From: Lotus japonicus
Lineage: Eukaryota > Streptophyta > Magnoliopsida > Fabales > Fabaceae
DNA: 64,000 nucleotides
Direction of reading: 5' to 3'
NCBI RefSeq assembly: GCF_012489685.1
Contig: NC_080045.1
Span: forward strand, 15,356,901-15,420,900
Each line of letters opens with the position of its first letter. The stretch's first letter is position 1. The notes beneath the pieces are model-generated. The model saw nothing but the letters and a program-made list of their open reading frames with translations. It searched no databases and was not told the DNA's origin. Below, one piece after another: positions 32,290 through 44,300 of this stretch. Position numbers and translations under genes: made by a program.

Positions 32290-32740
32290 ATTTATTTATT
32301 TTCCGTCGTTCTGCCGCGACCTCGGTTGCGACACCGACCGAACAGCACCGTCGCAACCACTTCTGCTTTGAGCCTAACACCTGCAAACCAGCCGCAAATT
32401 TAACCACCAACCACCATCGAAACAGGGGACGAATAAGAGAGGATTGGTGAACAGGGTAGAGTAAAAAAGGAAACCAAAAAACCAGATCTAGTAAAAGGCA
32501 AGAAACCCACAAAACAGAAGGGAGATGAAAGGAGAAAGGAGGAGCAAGGGGGTTGCCGCCACGCCGGATGGAGAGGCGCGATGCGCGACGGTTGCCCAAG
32601 CAAGGATGTAGAAGAAAGGACGGCTACCCAAGCAAGGATGTAGAAGAAAGGAGGCTGAGAGTGTTTAGAGAGAGAAAAAAACCTAGTGAGAGGTTTCGTA
32701 TAACAAAGGTCCACTTTATGACCTTTGTTATATAGTCAAA
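32290..32740. other. GC-richer island with a 32-bp direct repeat
   Basis: Embedded in AT-rich DNA. Two copies of CCCAAGCAAGGATGTAGAAG plus flanking bases lie in tandem at about 32593-32656, 32 bp apart. Short ORFs on both strands cross it but match nothing I recognise. It may be LINE-leader-like sequence on the minus strand. Confidence 0.4.
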
Positions 32741-32839
32741 ATTAGTATAGAGTAATTTTCCTATTTAAACCATAGGCATATGATAATAAATATATTAAAT
32801 TTATTAAAAATTAAATTAATTAAATCAGTAGATATATAT

Positions 32840-33715
32840 TGAGATTCTGGTTCACACAGGACACATGTTAAACACAATGTGTATAACATACAACGAACAA
32901 GTAATCGCGATCAACATAATAAAGCTATAAAACAATAACAAGCAACACAGACAATTGGTAACCCAGTTCGGTGCAACATCACCTACGTCTGGGGGGTTGT
33001 CACATGAGAAAGAAAATCCACTGTCAATAGTATTGGTACACTCGGTCTTAGCTGAACAAACCTTGTTCAATGCCTACCAACCTAATACTACTCATGTCTT
33101 TCTACTTAGTACTCCCCCTAAATATGAGACCTCTCTTTCTTTCTCTCAATCACTCACCATAGTGACTGAAACATTCAACACAATAAGAGATTTGAAGAGA
33201 TTATAACTCAACTAAAACAAATCAAACCTATGTCTTAAGATTGTCAATGGCGGCAGTAGAGTGGTATGCAAGCAACAACAAGGACTCACAAGAACAAACC
33301 CTAAAACACAAAACACTCGCTCAAAAGTACAACACACAATCCACACTTGAGCAGCTAGGGTTAAACCTCCATAAGTAGTCGGTCTTCAGCAGACTTTGGT
33401 CTTCAATGGGCTTAAAACACACACATAGTCCATACACGTAAATATGGAACAAATCTTCTTGCCAAAGATTTGATTCCAAACATATTTTCTCCATAAGAAC
33501 AAAAGTTGCAACAAATCTCTCCTCAGAAGATTTGTTCTCACAATAAAATAATCACTCCAGACACACTGAAGCTAAACTTGAGGCGCACACAAAAACAACC
33601 AAAACCTTCTGAAACATATGAAGACAACAAACAACACCTCAAAACACACATGACAGACATCATGTTAAAACATCTTATTTTAGCTAAATGCAGACTCACC
33701 ATCAAAAGAATAACA
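32840..33715 (-). mobile_element. Solo LTR, probably copia, 876 bp
   Basis: The stretch begins TGAGATTCTGG and ends AGAATAACA with TATAT on both sides (32835-32839, 33716-33720). The minus strand starts TGTTATTC and contains TTGCACCGAACTGGGTTACC near its end, a style of some plant copia LTRs. There is no internal coding region. The TSD is low-complexity, so the boundary evidence is moderate. Confidence 0.65.
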
Positions 33716-33903
33716 TATATAAAATACTATTCATATCATTTTAATTATAAAATATTAATATAATAATTTTATTAATTTTATTTGTCAAAATAGTTTAATT
33801 TTAAATTTTTGGTGGATAATAATTATAATTTTAATGTTTTTTAATAATATTTAATATGAGTTTATAACCTCTTGTGAGATTTATCATTGTTGCACTCACA
33901 TAC

Positions 33904-33905
<2 letters not shown>

Positions 33906-33937
<32 letters not shown>

Positions 33938-33938
33938 A
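33906..33938 (+). repeat. (TATC)n microsatellite
   Basis: About eight perfect CTAT/TATC units immediately before the Helitron start at 33939. A shorter TCTATC run also precedes the second copy at 63195, and another lies at 35947-35998. Confidence 0.9.
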
Positions 33939-36854
33939 TCTATACTATATATAAAGGGAGAGTTTTCGCAATCTTGAGGGCAACTTTGTCATTCAATAAT
34001 TATTACACTATAATCTAAATGTTTACATGGGTATTTAAGTAAAAATACACATTATTTTCTAAAGATGCAATCACAGCCGTCCATTCCATTGCAACCTCTC
34101 ATCTTCCGTCAGTTTCTTCTATGCCTTGAGAACACTTTATGTCTTTATGACTTAACAATGTATTGATCTTTCACTATTCTAATTGTTACAACTTTTCTAA
34201 TTTAATGATTTTATGACTTTTCATTTTCCAAAACTCCTCTTCATAATTTCAATTTATTCTAAAATGAAAAATATTCAATAATTGGATTGAGGAAGAGAAT
34301 TGTTGAAACTTTTCACATTCTTCATGGTTTATTTTCCATGTATAAATACTCTTCATCTGTTTGATTTGTCTGCATCTTTTCAACCTCATCCACATTTTGA
34401 GCTTTAGAGTTGTTTAAAGTATACATGGCTTCCAGCAATGACTACATATCAGAACTCAACTAGCTTATGTTTTAGGTTTCAAGTTTTGTAAATCCCTGCA
34501 CAAAACATTAAAGGGGTTTCCACTTAATGTTCATGTTCTGTTTTGTTGTTTATTTTTTTCTTTAGATTTTTTGTAAGGATGTAAGATGTCAGGATTTCAT
34601 GAACAACGACTTGAATTTGGTTGAAACCTTGATATTTTTAATGTTTCGAGCCTATAAAATAAGGGAAACTCATGCTTATCAATTTCATTTTTATATGATT
34701 TACTTTTTTATATCTGTTCTTATTGGTTCAAAACCAATTCCAAAGGTATGTATTGAGTGATCAAATTTTGAGTCTATCTTTTCTTTAAATTGTATCTTTT
34801 TATCTGAGGTCAATTGTTGTTGTAGATCCACTCTATAATGCATTAGTGCGGATATATTCATTTCGTCTTAATTTTTCTTGCAGAATTCAGTATATGGCTA
34901 AGAGAAGCTTTTGTAAACATCCTCAAGGGGCTGGCCACACCTGACAAATTAGTTTCTAGCGGCCCAATTATTCATTCATATTGTAAGGTGACATCCATTT
35001 TTCTTTTTTTGCTTTCTTTGTTCAATTGTGAAGATTTTTTGTTTCCTTGGGTGTCATCCATATGTTTTATGTCAATTTTTGGCATTCTTTGTCCAATTGA
35101 GAATGATTGTCTCTCAACTTATTTCTCCTAAATGAATGAAAGTATTTGAGGCTTGCTGTCGAGTGTGCTGGCAGGTTCTTTGATGACTGGCTTGAAAAAG
35201 CATGGGCCTCCCTCTCTCTCTTTCAGGAAAAAAAAATCTATATAGATTTTAGACCTATATATCATGAAGGAATTTTTGTATTAAAAATGGATTAAAGGAC
35301 AAAAATTAATAATTCTCTATTTTAGAGGGACTAAAATCAATGAAAAATTAAATGGGGACCAAATTCAATAATTGACTATTTTAGGAGACAAAAACCATAT
35401 TTAACCCAAAAATAAAGAATATACATTTAAAATAAAAATAAAATAAAATAAAATAAATTTTAAAACTTCATATCGGTTATATATCTATTAATTAACATAT
35501 TTAAAAATAAAAATATAAACATCAAATTATTTTTTATATATTATACATTAAATCGTTTTAGTTATACAAAACTTAGAAAATTAAAAAACTTAAAGATTTA
35601 ATTTAAATCACACTTCAAAGTTTATAATTATGGGATAACATTTTTTTCATTTCTAAAATATCAATCAGATGTAGATGTGGTTACTATTATATAGAAGTTA
35701 ATTATAAAATAAAATTACTATCCTCTTATTTTTTAGAAAGGAAAAACATGTATTAATCACAGCTTTGAGAACAAAGCTTAAGAGGATCCAAAATATGCAT
35801 TTTTAACTTGGTACTTCACTTTCTTTGTAAATTAAAAAATAAAAATGTAATTTTAAAATAAACATGTAATTTTAATATTAGAAAAGGAAAATTGATTAAA
35901 ATATTATGAAAATAGGTCTTAAAGATAAATATTAATTAACCTAATATCTATATCTATCTATATCTATATATCTATCTAATATCTATATTTATTTGTCTAT
36001 CTATATCTATATAAAATATAAAGTTTAGCAACCTCGAGGGTAAAATAGTCTATCAATATGCAATGTTTCATATATATTTTTCTTACCTATGGACTTTTAA
36101 GTAATTATACATATTATTTGATATGTGCTTTTTCAGAATTGTTCGATAATTAGCAGACTTTTAATCTCAGTCGTTCGATATTCCCCTTGAACTTCCTCCA
36201 TAACCGTTAGTATATAACTTTCTACTATTAAGCTCAAAATTATTTTAAAATAATTTATTATTATTTAATTTATATGAGTTATGGAATGTTATAAGTCAAA
36301 ATTAATATTAAATATGATATTAGTTATGAATTTCATAAGACACTTTTTATTAGTTTAAATTTAGATTTGTTGAAATATTAATCAACTAATAATTAATATT
36401 AATAAAAAAAACATAAAAGTTAAAGATCATTCAACAAAAAAACTCCCTAACCCTTCCTCTTAATCTTCCTTCATCAATGTCACTACAACATTATTTTAAA
36501 TAAATTTAATATTATTTATTTCATATGAGTTATGAAACTTAAAAATACAAACTTAATATTAAATAAGATCTTAAAAAAAAGATCACTTCTATTTATAAAG
36601 TACAATAAATTGTTATATCAAAAGAATCAATTATATAAACAAGGGCAAACGGCACAAAAAAATACACTCATAAAAACCTACGACAAAAAATATACAATCA
36701 AAAGCATAAATTAACACTTCGATAAAATCTAATCATAAAAAAAAATTGTTTATACTTATTTTTCATACGAATAAATAATTTAAAAAAATCATAAAAAACA
36801 CAATACAAAATTAAAAAGAATCCCCCCGTGCAACGCACAGGTCAAAAATACTAG
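33939..36854 (+). mobile_element. Non-autonomous Helitron, about 2.9 kb
   Basis: It starts TCTATACTATATATAAAGG and ends with a GC-rich hairpin followed by CTAG (36851-36854), then T. 5'-TC, 3' hairpin plus CTRR, no TIRs and no TSD are the Helitron rules. No Rep/helicase ORF is visible. A second start-like sequence (TCTATATAAAATATAAAGTT followed by an AGCAACCTCGAGGGTAAAAT block) begins near 36005, so this may be two nested Helitrons sharing one visible 3' end. The first 0.85 kb is closely similar to 63195-64000. An exon-like open stretch at 34884-34988 is preceded by TTTCTTGCAG. Confidence 0.75.
36822..36854 (+). terminator. Helitron 3' hairpin and CTAG end
   Basis: CCCCCCGTGCAACGCACAGG can fold into a short stem (CCxGTGC / GCACxGG) with an AAC loop. 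It is followed about 10 bases later by CTAG and then T. This is the standard Helitron transposition terminator layout. Confidence 0.75.
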
Positions 36855-37390
36855 TATAAACTAAAAATGTAGTATACAATGAAGTGTTTAGTAAACTTCT
36901 TAAAAGCAATTATATTCGATATAGCTACACTATTTCTTAATTGATAAAAAATAACAATCAATCTTAACCAACTTTCACATTTCCACATTATTATCACTAT
37001 AATCATAGTAGACGAGTTTAAGAATTTTTTTAACTAAGTCCTTACAATTTATTTGTGTTAGTTTTTTACTAACCACATGTATCCTCTACTGAGGAAACCA
37101 TGTTCTACTCAAGTGTGTGAAATTTAAAGGCCTATCATAGAGTGCGGTCCTTAAAGATCGAATATCAGGGATTAAAAGAGTTAATTTTAACTACTGTGAT
37201 AGATATTCATTAAATAGATAATTTGTGTTAGTAAATTGTTCTTATAAAGTTTTACAACTTTTTACTTTCTATAAAACTATAAAAAATAATGATAAATTAT
37301 TATCTTAATTCACAATTAAGTCAAAAAATATATGCTCTTGCAAGCTGCATATTAAATAATTAAATACTCATTATAGGTATACAATAAATA
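36855..37390. other. Intergenic, no gene seen
   Basis: AT-rich sequence between the Helitron and the fold-back MITE. No ORF, promoter or repeat termini are recognised. Confidence 0.6.
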
Positions 37391-37587
37391 AGGATTAATG
37401 GTCAAATTAGTCCCTGAGTTTGTGAGCGAATTTGATTTTAGTCCCTCTGATGAAAAATGACGTTTAGTGGCAGTAATTTTTATAATTACTAGCGGTTTTT
37501 TACCGTAACTAAACGTTATTTTTTCTTAGAGGGACTAAAATCAAACTCGCATACAATCTCAGGGACTAATTTGACCATTAATCCTAG
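37391..37587. mobile_element. Fold-back MITE, about 197 bp
   Basis: GGATTAATGGTCAAATTAGT at the left is the exact reverse complement of ACTAATTTGACCATTAATCC at the right. The inverted repeats (GTCCCTGAG..., GATTTTAGTCCCTC...) extend inward about 70 bp, so the whole unit can fold into a hairpin. The TSD is not clear, so the superfamily is open. Confidence 0.85.
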
Positions 37588-38270
37588 AATATGTATATGT
37601 GTCACTAAGAATATGTTTTGACATTAAACTTTCATTAGGACACTTCCGATTAGGTTTTCAAGGCCAAAACATGAAAGTAAGAGATAAATATCACTTTACA
37701 AAAGTCTTTTTACTTTTATAGAAGATTTTATACAAACACAAACTAAATTGAATAATTATTTTTTAATTAAAGTTGAGAAAAAAATATTATTCAACTTTAA
37801 TTATATATCTTCCTCCTTTTACTTATTATTGGGAGTGAATTACTATTAAAACATATGATCATCAAATGAATTCAAAATCATTTTTATTAAAGCAACATAA
37901 AACATGTGCTTAATTTATTGCTGGTTGTTTTTGCTGCTGTTTGCTATGTGTTGCTGGCTTTGGTGGCGCTGGTTGCTGTTTGTTGGGGGTGTTAGTTGCA
38001 AATAGAACACATATTCTATCACTCCGGCCTCCCTGGTTCCATCGTGTTAATTGTGTCTACACTTTCCAGCTCCCGTGAATCAAGCATTGAATCCAACAAA
38101 CTAAACTACAAGTCGTTGCTATAATATAAAGTAATACACTAAACATGCACTACCTATAAGTCGTTGGTATTACACTACTTTCAATTAAAAACTATGAATT
38201 AATACACAGCATTGACCCACCATGTAATCAATGACTAAACCCAACAAACATTAAGTTGTCGTACGTGTAA
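37588..38270. other. Upstream region of the threonine dehydratase gene
   Basis: AT-rich, with no ORF. GCTGGTTG/TTGCTG words repeat at 37920-37990. It probably includes promoter sequence of the gene at 38395, but no specific regulatory motif can be defended. Confidence 0.5.
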
Positions 38271-38277
38271 CTATAAA
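38271..38277 (+). promoter_or_regulatory. Candidate TATA box of the threonine dehydratase gene
   Basis: CTATAAATTA lies about 120 bp upstream of the ATG at 38395, giving a leader of roughly 90 nt. It is the best TATA match close to the gene. Confidence 0.5.
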
Positions 38278-38394
38278 TTAAACAGACCCCTAACTTACAA
38301 ACCATCAATTTTCAAACCAAGCCTGCAAGACCTATTCGCAGAAGCACCACTATCACTAGCTACCATTTTTTTTTTTAGTCAATCACTAGCTACC

Positions 38395-41300
38395 ATGGAG
38401 GCTCTGCAATTCTCCACCCTTTACACACAGCCACGATCATCATGCTGGCATACACTTCTTCGCTCGAAACACTTCGTCACCGCCACCCTCTCCACCCCAG
38501 CAGTGAGAGCACCCTCTTCACCCTTCTTCACGGAGTCTGCTCCTCTCCTCAGCCTCTCTTCCGATTCCCTTCAGTACCCACCCGGTTATGTTGGGGCCGT
38601 TCCCGACCGCACATGCTCCAGCCACGGCATGACCAATGCCAATGCCATGAGTGACTTGGTGAATATACTCTCTTCAAAGGTTTATGATGTCGCCATTGAG
38701 TCCCCTTTGCAATTGGCTCCAAAGCTTTCCAAAAGACTTGGGGTTAACGTTTGGCTCAAGAGGGAGGATATGCAGCAGGTAAATTCTCATTACATTTATA
38801 CTTATCCATAATAAAGTGATAGAGACAAAATTTTAATATGAGAGAATAATTTTAGGTGCTTGCTATGACACCTGAAGCTAGATTAAGACGTCGTACCTAA
38901 AATGATATAAACCAATAAAAAACATACAATTTAAACTTAGAAGAAGAGGATGGAAGAAGATTTGGAGATTTAATATAGGTGGAGCGTGAAGGAAGAAGAT
39001 CCTGACATGAAAATAATTTAGATGATCTCTCAGAATTGCAAGTTGAACTAAAAACCTTCATTTTCAAATTGTGCATTACATAACATAAATAAACTTAAGA
39101 ACTCTATGTTATTAATTCATTAAGTCGATCATTAAACTTTTAAAAATTGTAATAATAAATCTTTTCATTTTTTTCAACAAAATTATAAGTTAAAATATCA
39201 CATGAGATATCATACCCAAAAAATATTCTGGGTACCACAAAATTCATCATAATTTTAATATGACAAAACTTCACATGAGAGGATCATAATTTAAGAGGTG
39301 GTTTATTTTGCATAAAATTAGCATATTTCTCTCACTTCTAAATTTTTCCAAATTATATTAATCACATTAAAAATGCTAAGCCCGATTTTGGGAATGTTTT
39401 TAGTTTTTAGTTTTACAAATTCAGTTTTTGTGGTTTTTAGTTTTAAAAAGTCGTTTCAACACTGTAAATTTACATAGTCACCATATTTATTAACTTTGCA
39501 CTACAGCATTTTTGCCCTTCTGCCGCGGACGAAAAACCGCGGGCTGATGTTAAAAAACCGTGGCTGAAAGCTTACGCCGCGGTTCTGCCACGGTTTCCAT
39601 GTCGCAGTGTATGTGGCCGTGGCCAAGCTCAAGTGCCACAGTTTTATCAATTTAAAGCCACGGTTTACTCAAAATCTTAATGCCACGGTTTATATAATAC
39701 CGCGTTTGGAAAACCGTGGCTTTGGAAATTTGAACCGCGGTTATTTAACAAGCTAATGCCACGGTTTCTTTGTGCCTTAAATGCTACGGTTTACTAATGC
39801 CTTTTTTGCCACTGTTTCTTAACCGCTGTCATTATAGTGGTTTTTAGAAATCTTTATGCCACATTTCTATTTACTTTTTAGAACCTTTTAAGCTACATTT
39901 TTTCACCTGCGCTTGCAATCTAACATTCAAAATTCGTGTACCCCATGTCCTACCCATTATGTTCAACATTCATGTTATGTCAATTCTTTTGCACGATTAT
40001 TTATAATGTCTTCTAACGACAACTTGGATCACCCCAAATGACATTTAAGATAACTACAAGAATGAATAACTATAGTGGATAACATCTCGAGTATTTAAAA
40101 AGTTAACATCTCAGACCAACCATCTCAAGATTCAAATCCACATGTAACTTAAGTGGACAACTATACTAATGAATAAGAGTAAACAATACAATAATACATC
40201 ACTTATGGAACACACAATCAGTAGCTACAAGCAGTTGGACTTGGACCTGATCAAAAATAAAAACCTTCCGATCTTGGACATGGTTATTCCCTTGGGATAC
40301 ATAAGTTACTGCCCTGTATCCAAGCACCTTGCCCCGGTTGAAGCAATCCCTGCAGACCCAAGATTCTCCAGGATTAAAAAAATTATGAAAATAAGCAAAC
40401 ATGGAAATTAAGTATTTTAGGATACCAGAATCTGAAAATCGTTTGTCACTATTGCTATTAGAACCAGTCTTCCTGATATATCCCAACTACTCATCACATG
40501 ACCCATTTTTCACTGGGCTTGTTTAAGAAACCTATGTATAGTTTTGGATAGTTTTGAATAATCATATATAAGTAAAAAGAAAAATATAAAGATAACAGTT
40601 ATATCACAAAATACTCAAAAGCTAATGTCAATTTTATCACAGCTAAGCAAAGCATGAACTACAATATACATTTTATAAGAAAAAAAGAATCAAATTCCAA
40701 TGGAGCATAAGCGACAATAGATTTTAGTTCAGAAGCCCAAAGAACCAATAACAAAACCACACTCGCAGACACAACACAATAGCCATGATAAAAGTTTAGA
40801 AATTTAAGGTTGCAATAGTCATTGATGATGGATACCTTGAGGATGTTATCACCAGGGTATACAGAAGATGTTGTTTTTGCTAGTGGGGCTTTGATGGAGG
40901 AAGAGATAGAGAAAAGAGAGTCTCTACCAGAGGGTCCTGATGACTGAACTTGAAGTCCTACCAAATTGGAGAGATGGTGTTGAACAAATTCGAGACATGC
41001 TATGAAACAAGGCCTGAAGTGGATGATTGTCAGACATGTTAGTTGATAGCTGAGTTGGGGACAGCCAACATAAGAGAACAAAAAAAAGTAACAATCACAT
41101 TCAGCATAGCCATATCCCATCATTAAAACTAAAATTAAATCAAACCATATGAATTACATGTATTATATATTATCAGCTTGTAAAGCTACTGACATTGAAG
41201 CATAAGAACTTATCATAACAAACACAGATAAAAGCAAAGAGATCCTACTGCATAATTAAAATCAATGGCAGCTTCCTGAACCAGGATACCCAGTTATCTA

Positions 41301-44300
41301 GTTTATTCAATTTAATTAAGAAACAATGGGTGAGAAGCCAATACAAGATATTGAATTTAACCAACACTCCCAACCCTTTTCTCACATCCCTTCTCTCTCT
41401 GTGTTGGAAAAGCTCACTCTTTTACATACCCACTAGTCTTACCTTGAAAAAAAATCCAACCTTTGACAACTCTGATTGATCACCATGATTGTTAGTATCT
41501 AGAGTTGCAACATCGTGTGCAATAGTTCTGTTGCTTACAAATTATGTAGCATCATCTCCTAATTAAATATAAATAACTAAATTGATGCAAAAAGAGTGTA
41601 TGCGACTGTGTGAACACAATTTTCCCCCTTATTACTCGCTATTTTGTACTCTACAGACTACATAAAATGCAAAAGAGGAACTCCATGAACTCTTGAACAA
41701 TCAAATGAAATCCACTCAACGCCTAATAAATAATGAGAAGAGTGTACATGATAAAGAGGGTTACCCATGGAGAACAAGAGGAGAATACCGGTCAACACAT
41801 TGAACCACTCTTTATCCACGTGATGAGAATCAGTGGGGTTGATGGTTGATCTCGTTGCTCTCGTCGCAGAGGAAGAAGACCGGACACATGGCAAGGGTTG
41901 ATGGCTCACGTCGCTTGAGATCGAAATCGCTCACGAGTACTTGAGATCGAAGATAATCGGTGGAGGGAGAAGGGTCACCCGAGATGAGGGAGCCAGATGA
42001 GCGGTGCCGGCGGAGGGAGGAGGGTCACGATCAATCGAGATGGAGAAAGGTAGGGTTCATAATCTTTCTCTTTTTCATCGTGAAGTTCTAATGAGAGTGA
42101 GTGTGCTGCTAGGGATTTGATTTGGGATTTTTCTTGTTTTATTACTTTTAAATTTTTTAATGAAAAATTGGCAGAAGGAATTTTTTTCTGTCAAAAAAAG
42201 ATGTAAATTTTTATTCCACGGTTATATTAATGATATGAGGTTTCCACGGTTGCTAAAGCGTAGCTATAAATCGTCCACAATTACTGAACCGTGGAATGAA
42301 ATGTAGATGCCACGGTTTTCATCACCTGTGGTCATCTAGCGTCCACACTTATCGAACCGTGGCATATATTATACTTAGGCCACGGTTTTTTCTCCGTTGA
42401 AGAATTAAGCGTGGTCTAAAGTGAAAAATGTTGTAGTGTTGTAAGGCATTGGGTGGTGGCGACGACACAATGGTGGATGGGTCAAGTAGTAATGGTGGTG
42501 GTAGTGGATATTATTTGGTGGCGGCAACGATAGTAGTGGTGGGTGTTACCTGGTGACGGCGATAGTGGTGGAGTTACATGGTGGCTAAAGTGGTGATTGA
42601 AGTGGTGACATCACGGTGGTGGGGGTGGTAGTGGAGTTGGTGGTGGTAGAGATGGTGGTGGAGGATGGAGATGGCGGTGGTTTGATAGTGAAGGAGGTGG
42701 TCGTGGCACTAGCTTTGGTGGCGGCAGTGGTGGACGTAGTCGTGGTAGCAGTGGAGGTGATAGAGGTGGAGGTGGGGATGGAGGGTAGTAGTGGTGGTGA
42801 TGATACATATGTTACGAAACTAAAAACTATAATCACAAAATCATTTTTTGCAGTTTTAAAAATTGTGTCGTATCATTGTGAAATTGAGTATAAACCGTTT
42901 CCGGTCTATTTTTGTCGAATATATTTTATTTTTAACTTTACATTTGAAAATCAAAAGCTAAAAACTAACAACCCCCACCCTGAACAAGTCTTTTGAGTGT
43001 GTGTTAAAAAGTTTTCTTTCTAGCACTCCCATTACTTAAATAGTACTCCATCATTCTAAATATTTGGTTATTTTAGATTTTTACCTATTTAGAAGTCCAT
43101 GACTAACATTTTCTTGTATATACACTTTGATTTAGGTTGCGTTTAGATAAAAAAAAAAAAACTTATTTAAGTGTTTATGACGATAAACGTTTGTCGCATA
43201 AACTCTGATTCATAAGCTAATTTGAGGAAATTTATTGAAATAAGCTGAAAATAGATAATAGATAAGATCATGTGGTTATTCATAAGCTAATTTGGACAGT
43301 TGATGAGAATAAGTTTGAAGCAACTTATAGATAGGTCATAAGTTATTTACATAAGTTCTCACAAACACTTGTATAAACGTTTATACTATAAATTAAACTC
43401 AAATAAACTCTTTCAATAAGAGTTTTATTATTATATTTCTCAACTATCGCATTATATTTTCACATGTCACAATTCGCACAAATTACTTAATTAATAACTA
43501 TTGTTCTCTACCTTTTATGACAACTAAACTTTAAATAAGTGTATTTCCTGGCAAATTTTATATTAGTTATTTAAGTTTTTAACCGTGTGTATAGCCTTAA
43601 AGTCTTAAACAACAAACGACTTGGACTGGAGAAAGTATATGAGTAAATAACATACGCTTGTGTCTTTAGGTGGATTGTTTAATGTTGACTGAGTATTTGA
43701 AACTGTGGTTTGTTGTATAATGCAGGATTTCTCATTTAAGCTCCGCGGAGCTTATAATATGATGGCCAAACTTCCAAAGGAACTGTTGAAAAGAGGCGTT
43801 ATCTGCTCATCAAATGGAAATCATGCTCAAGGAGTTGCCTTAGCTGCCAAGAAATTGAATAGTAGTGTCATTATTGCAATGCCCGTTACCACTCCAGAAA
43901 TTAAGGTGCTTCTTAATCTTATTATTATTATTGTTTACTTGTCTATTTTTTTGTTATGCCTTAAAATTAAATAATTTTTGTTTATCTTTACAGTGGAAAT
44001 CTGTGAAGGAAATGGGTGCCATTGTTGTTCTTGTTGGAGATTCATATGATGAAGCACAAGCATATGCTAAGAAGCGTGGAAAAGATGAAGGGCGAACATT
44101 TATACCTCCTTTTGATCATCCTGATGTTATCATGGGCCAGGGAACTGTTGGGATGGAAATTGTGAGACAAATGCAGAGTCCAGTGCATGCTATCTTTGTG
44201 CCCGTGGGAGGTGGTGGTCTCATTGCCGGTATTGCTGCTTATGTGAAGAGGGTTTCTCCACAGGTGAAAATCATTGGTGTAGAGCCTACTGATGCAAATG

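Noticed and set aside
42585..42996. Val/Gly-rich plus ORF and Thr- and Pro-rich minus ORFs
   Set aside because: All are read through the GGTGGT low-complexity tract; composition explains their length.
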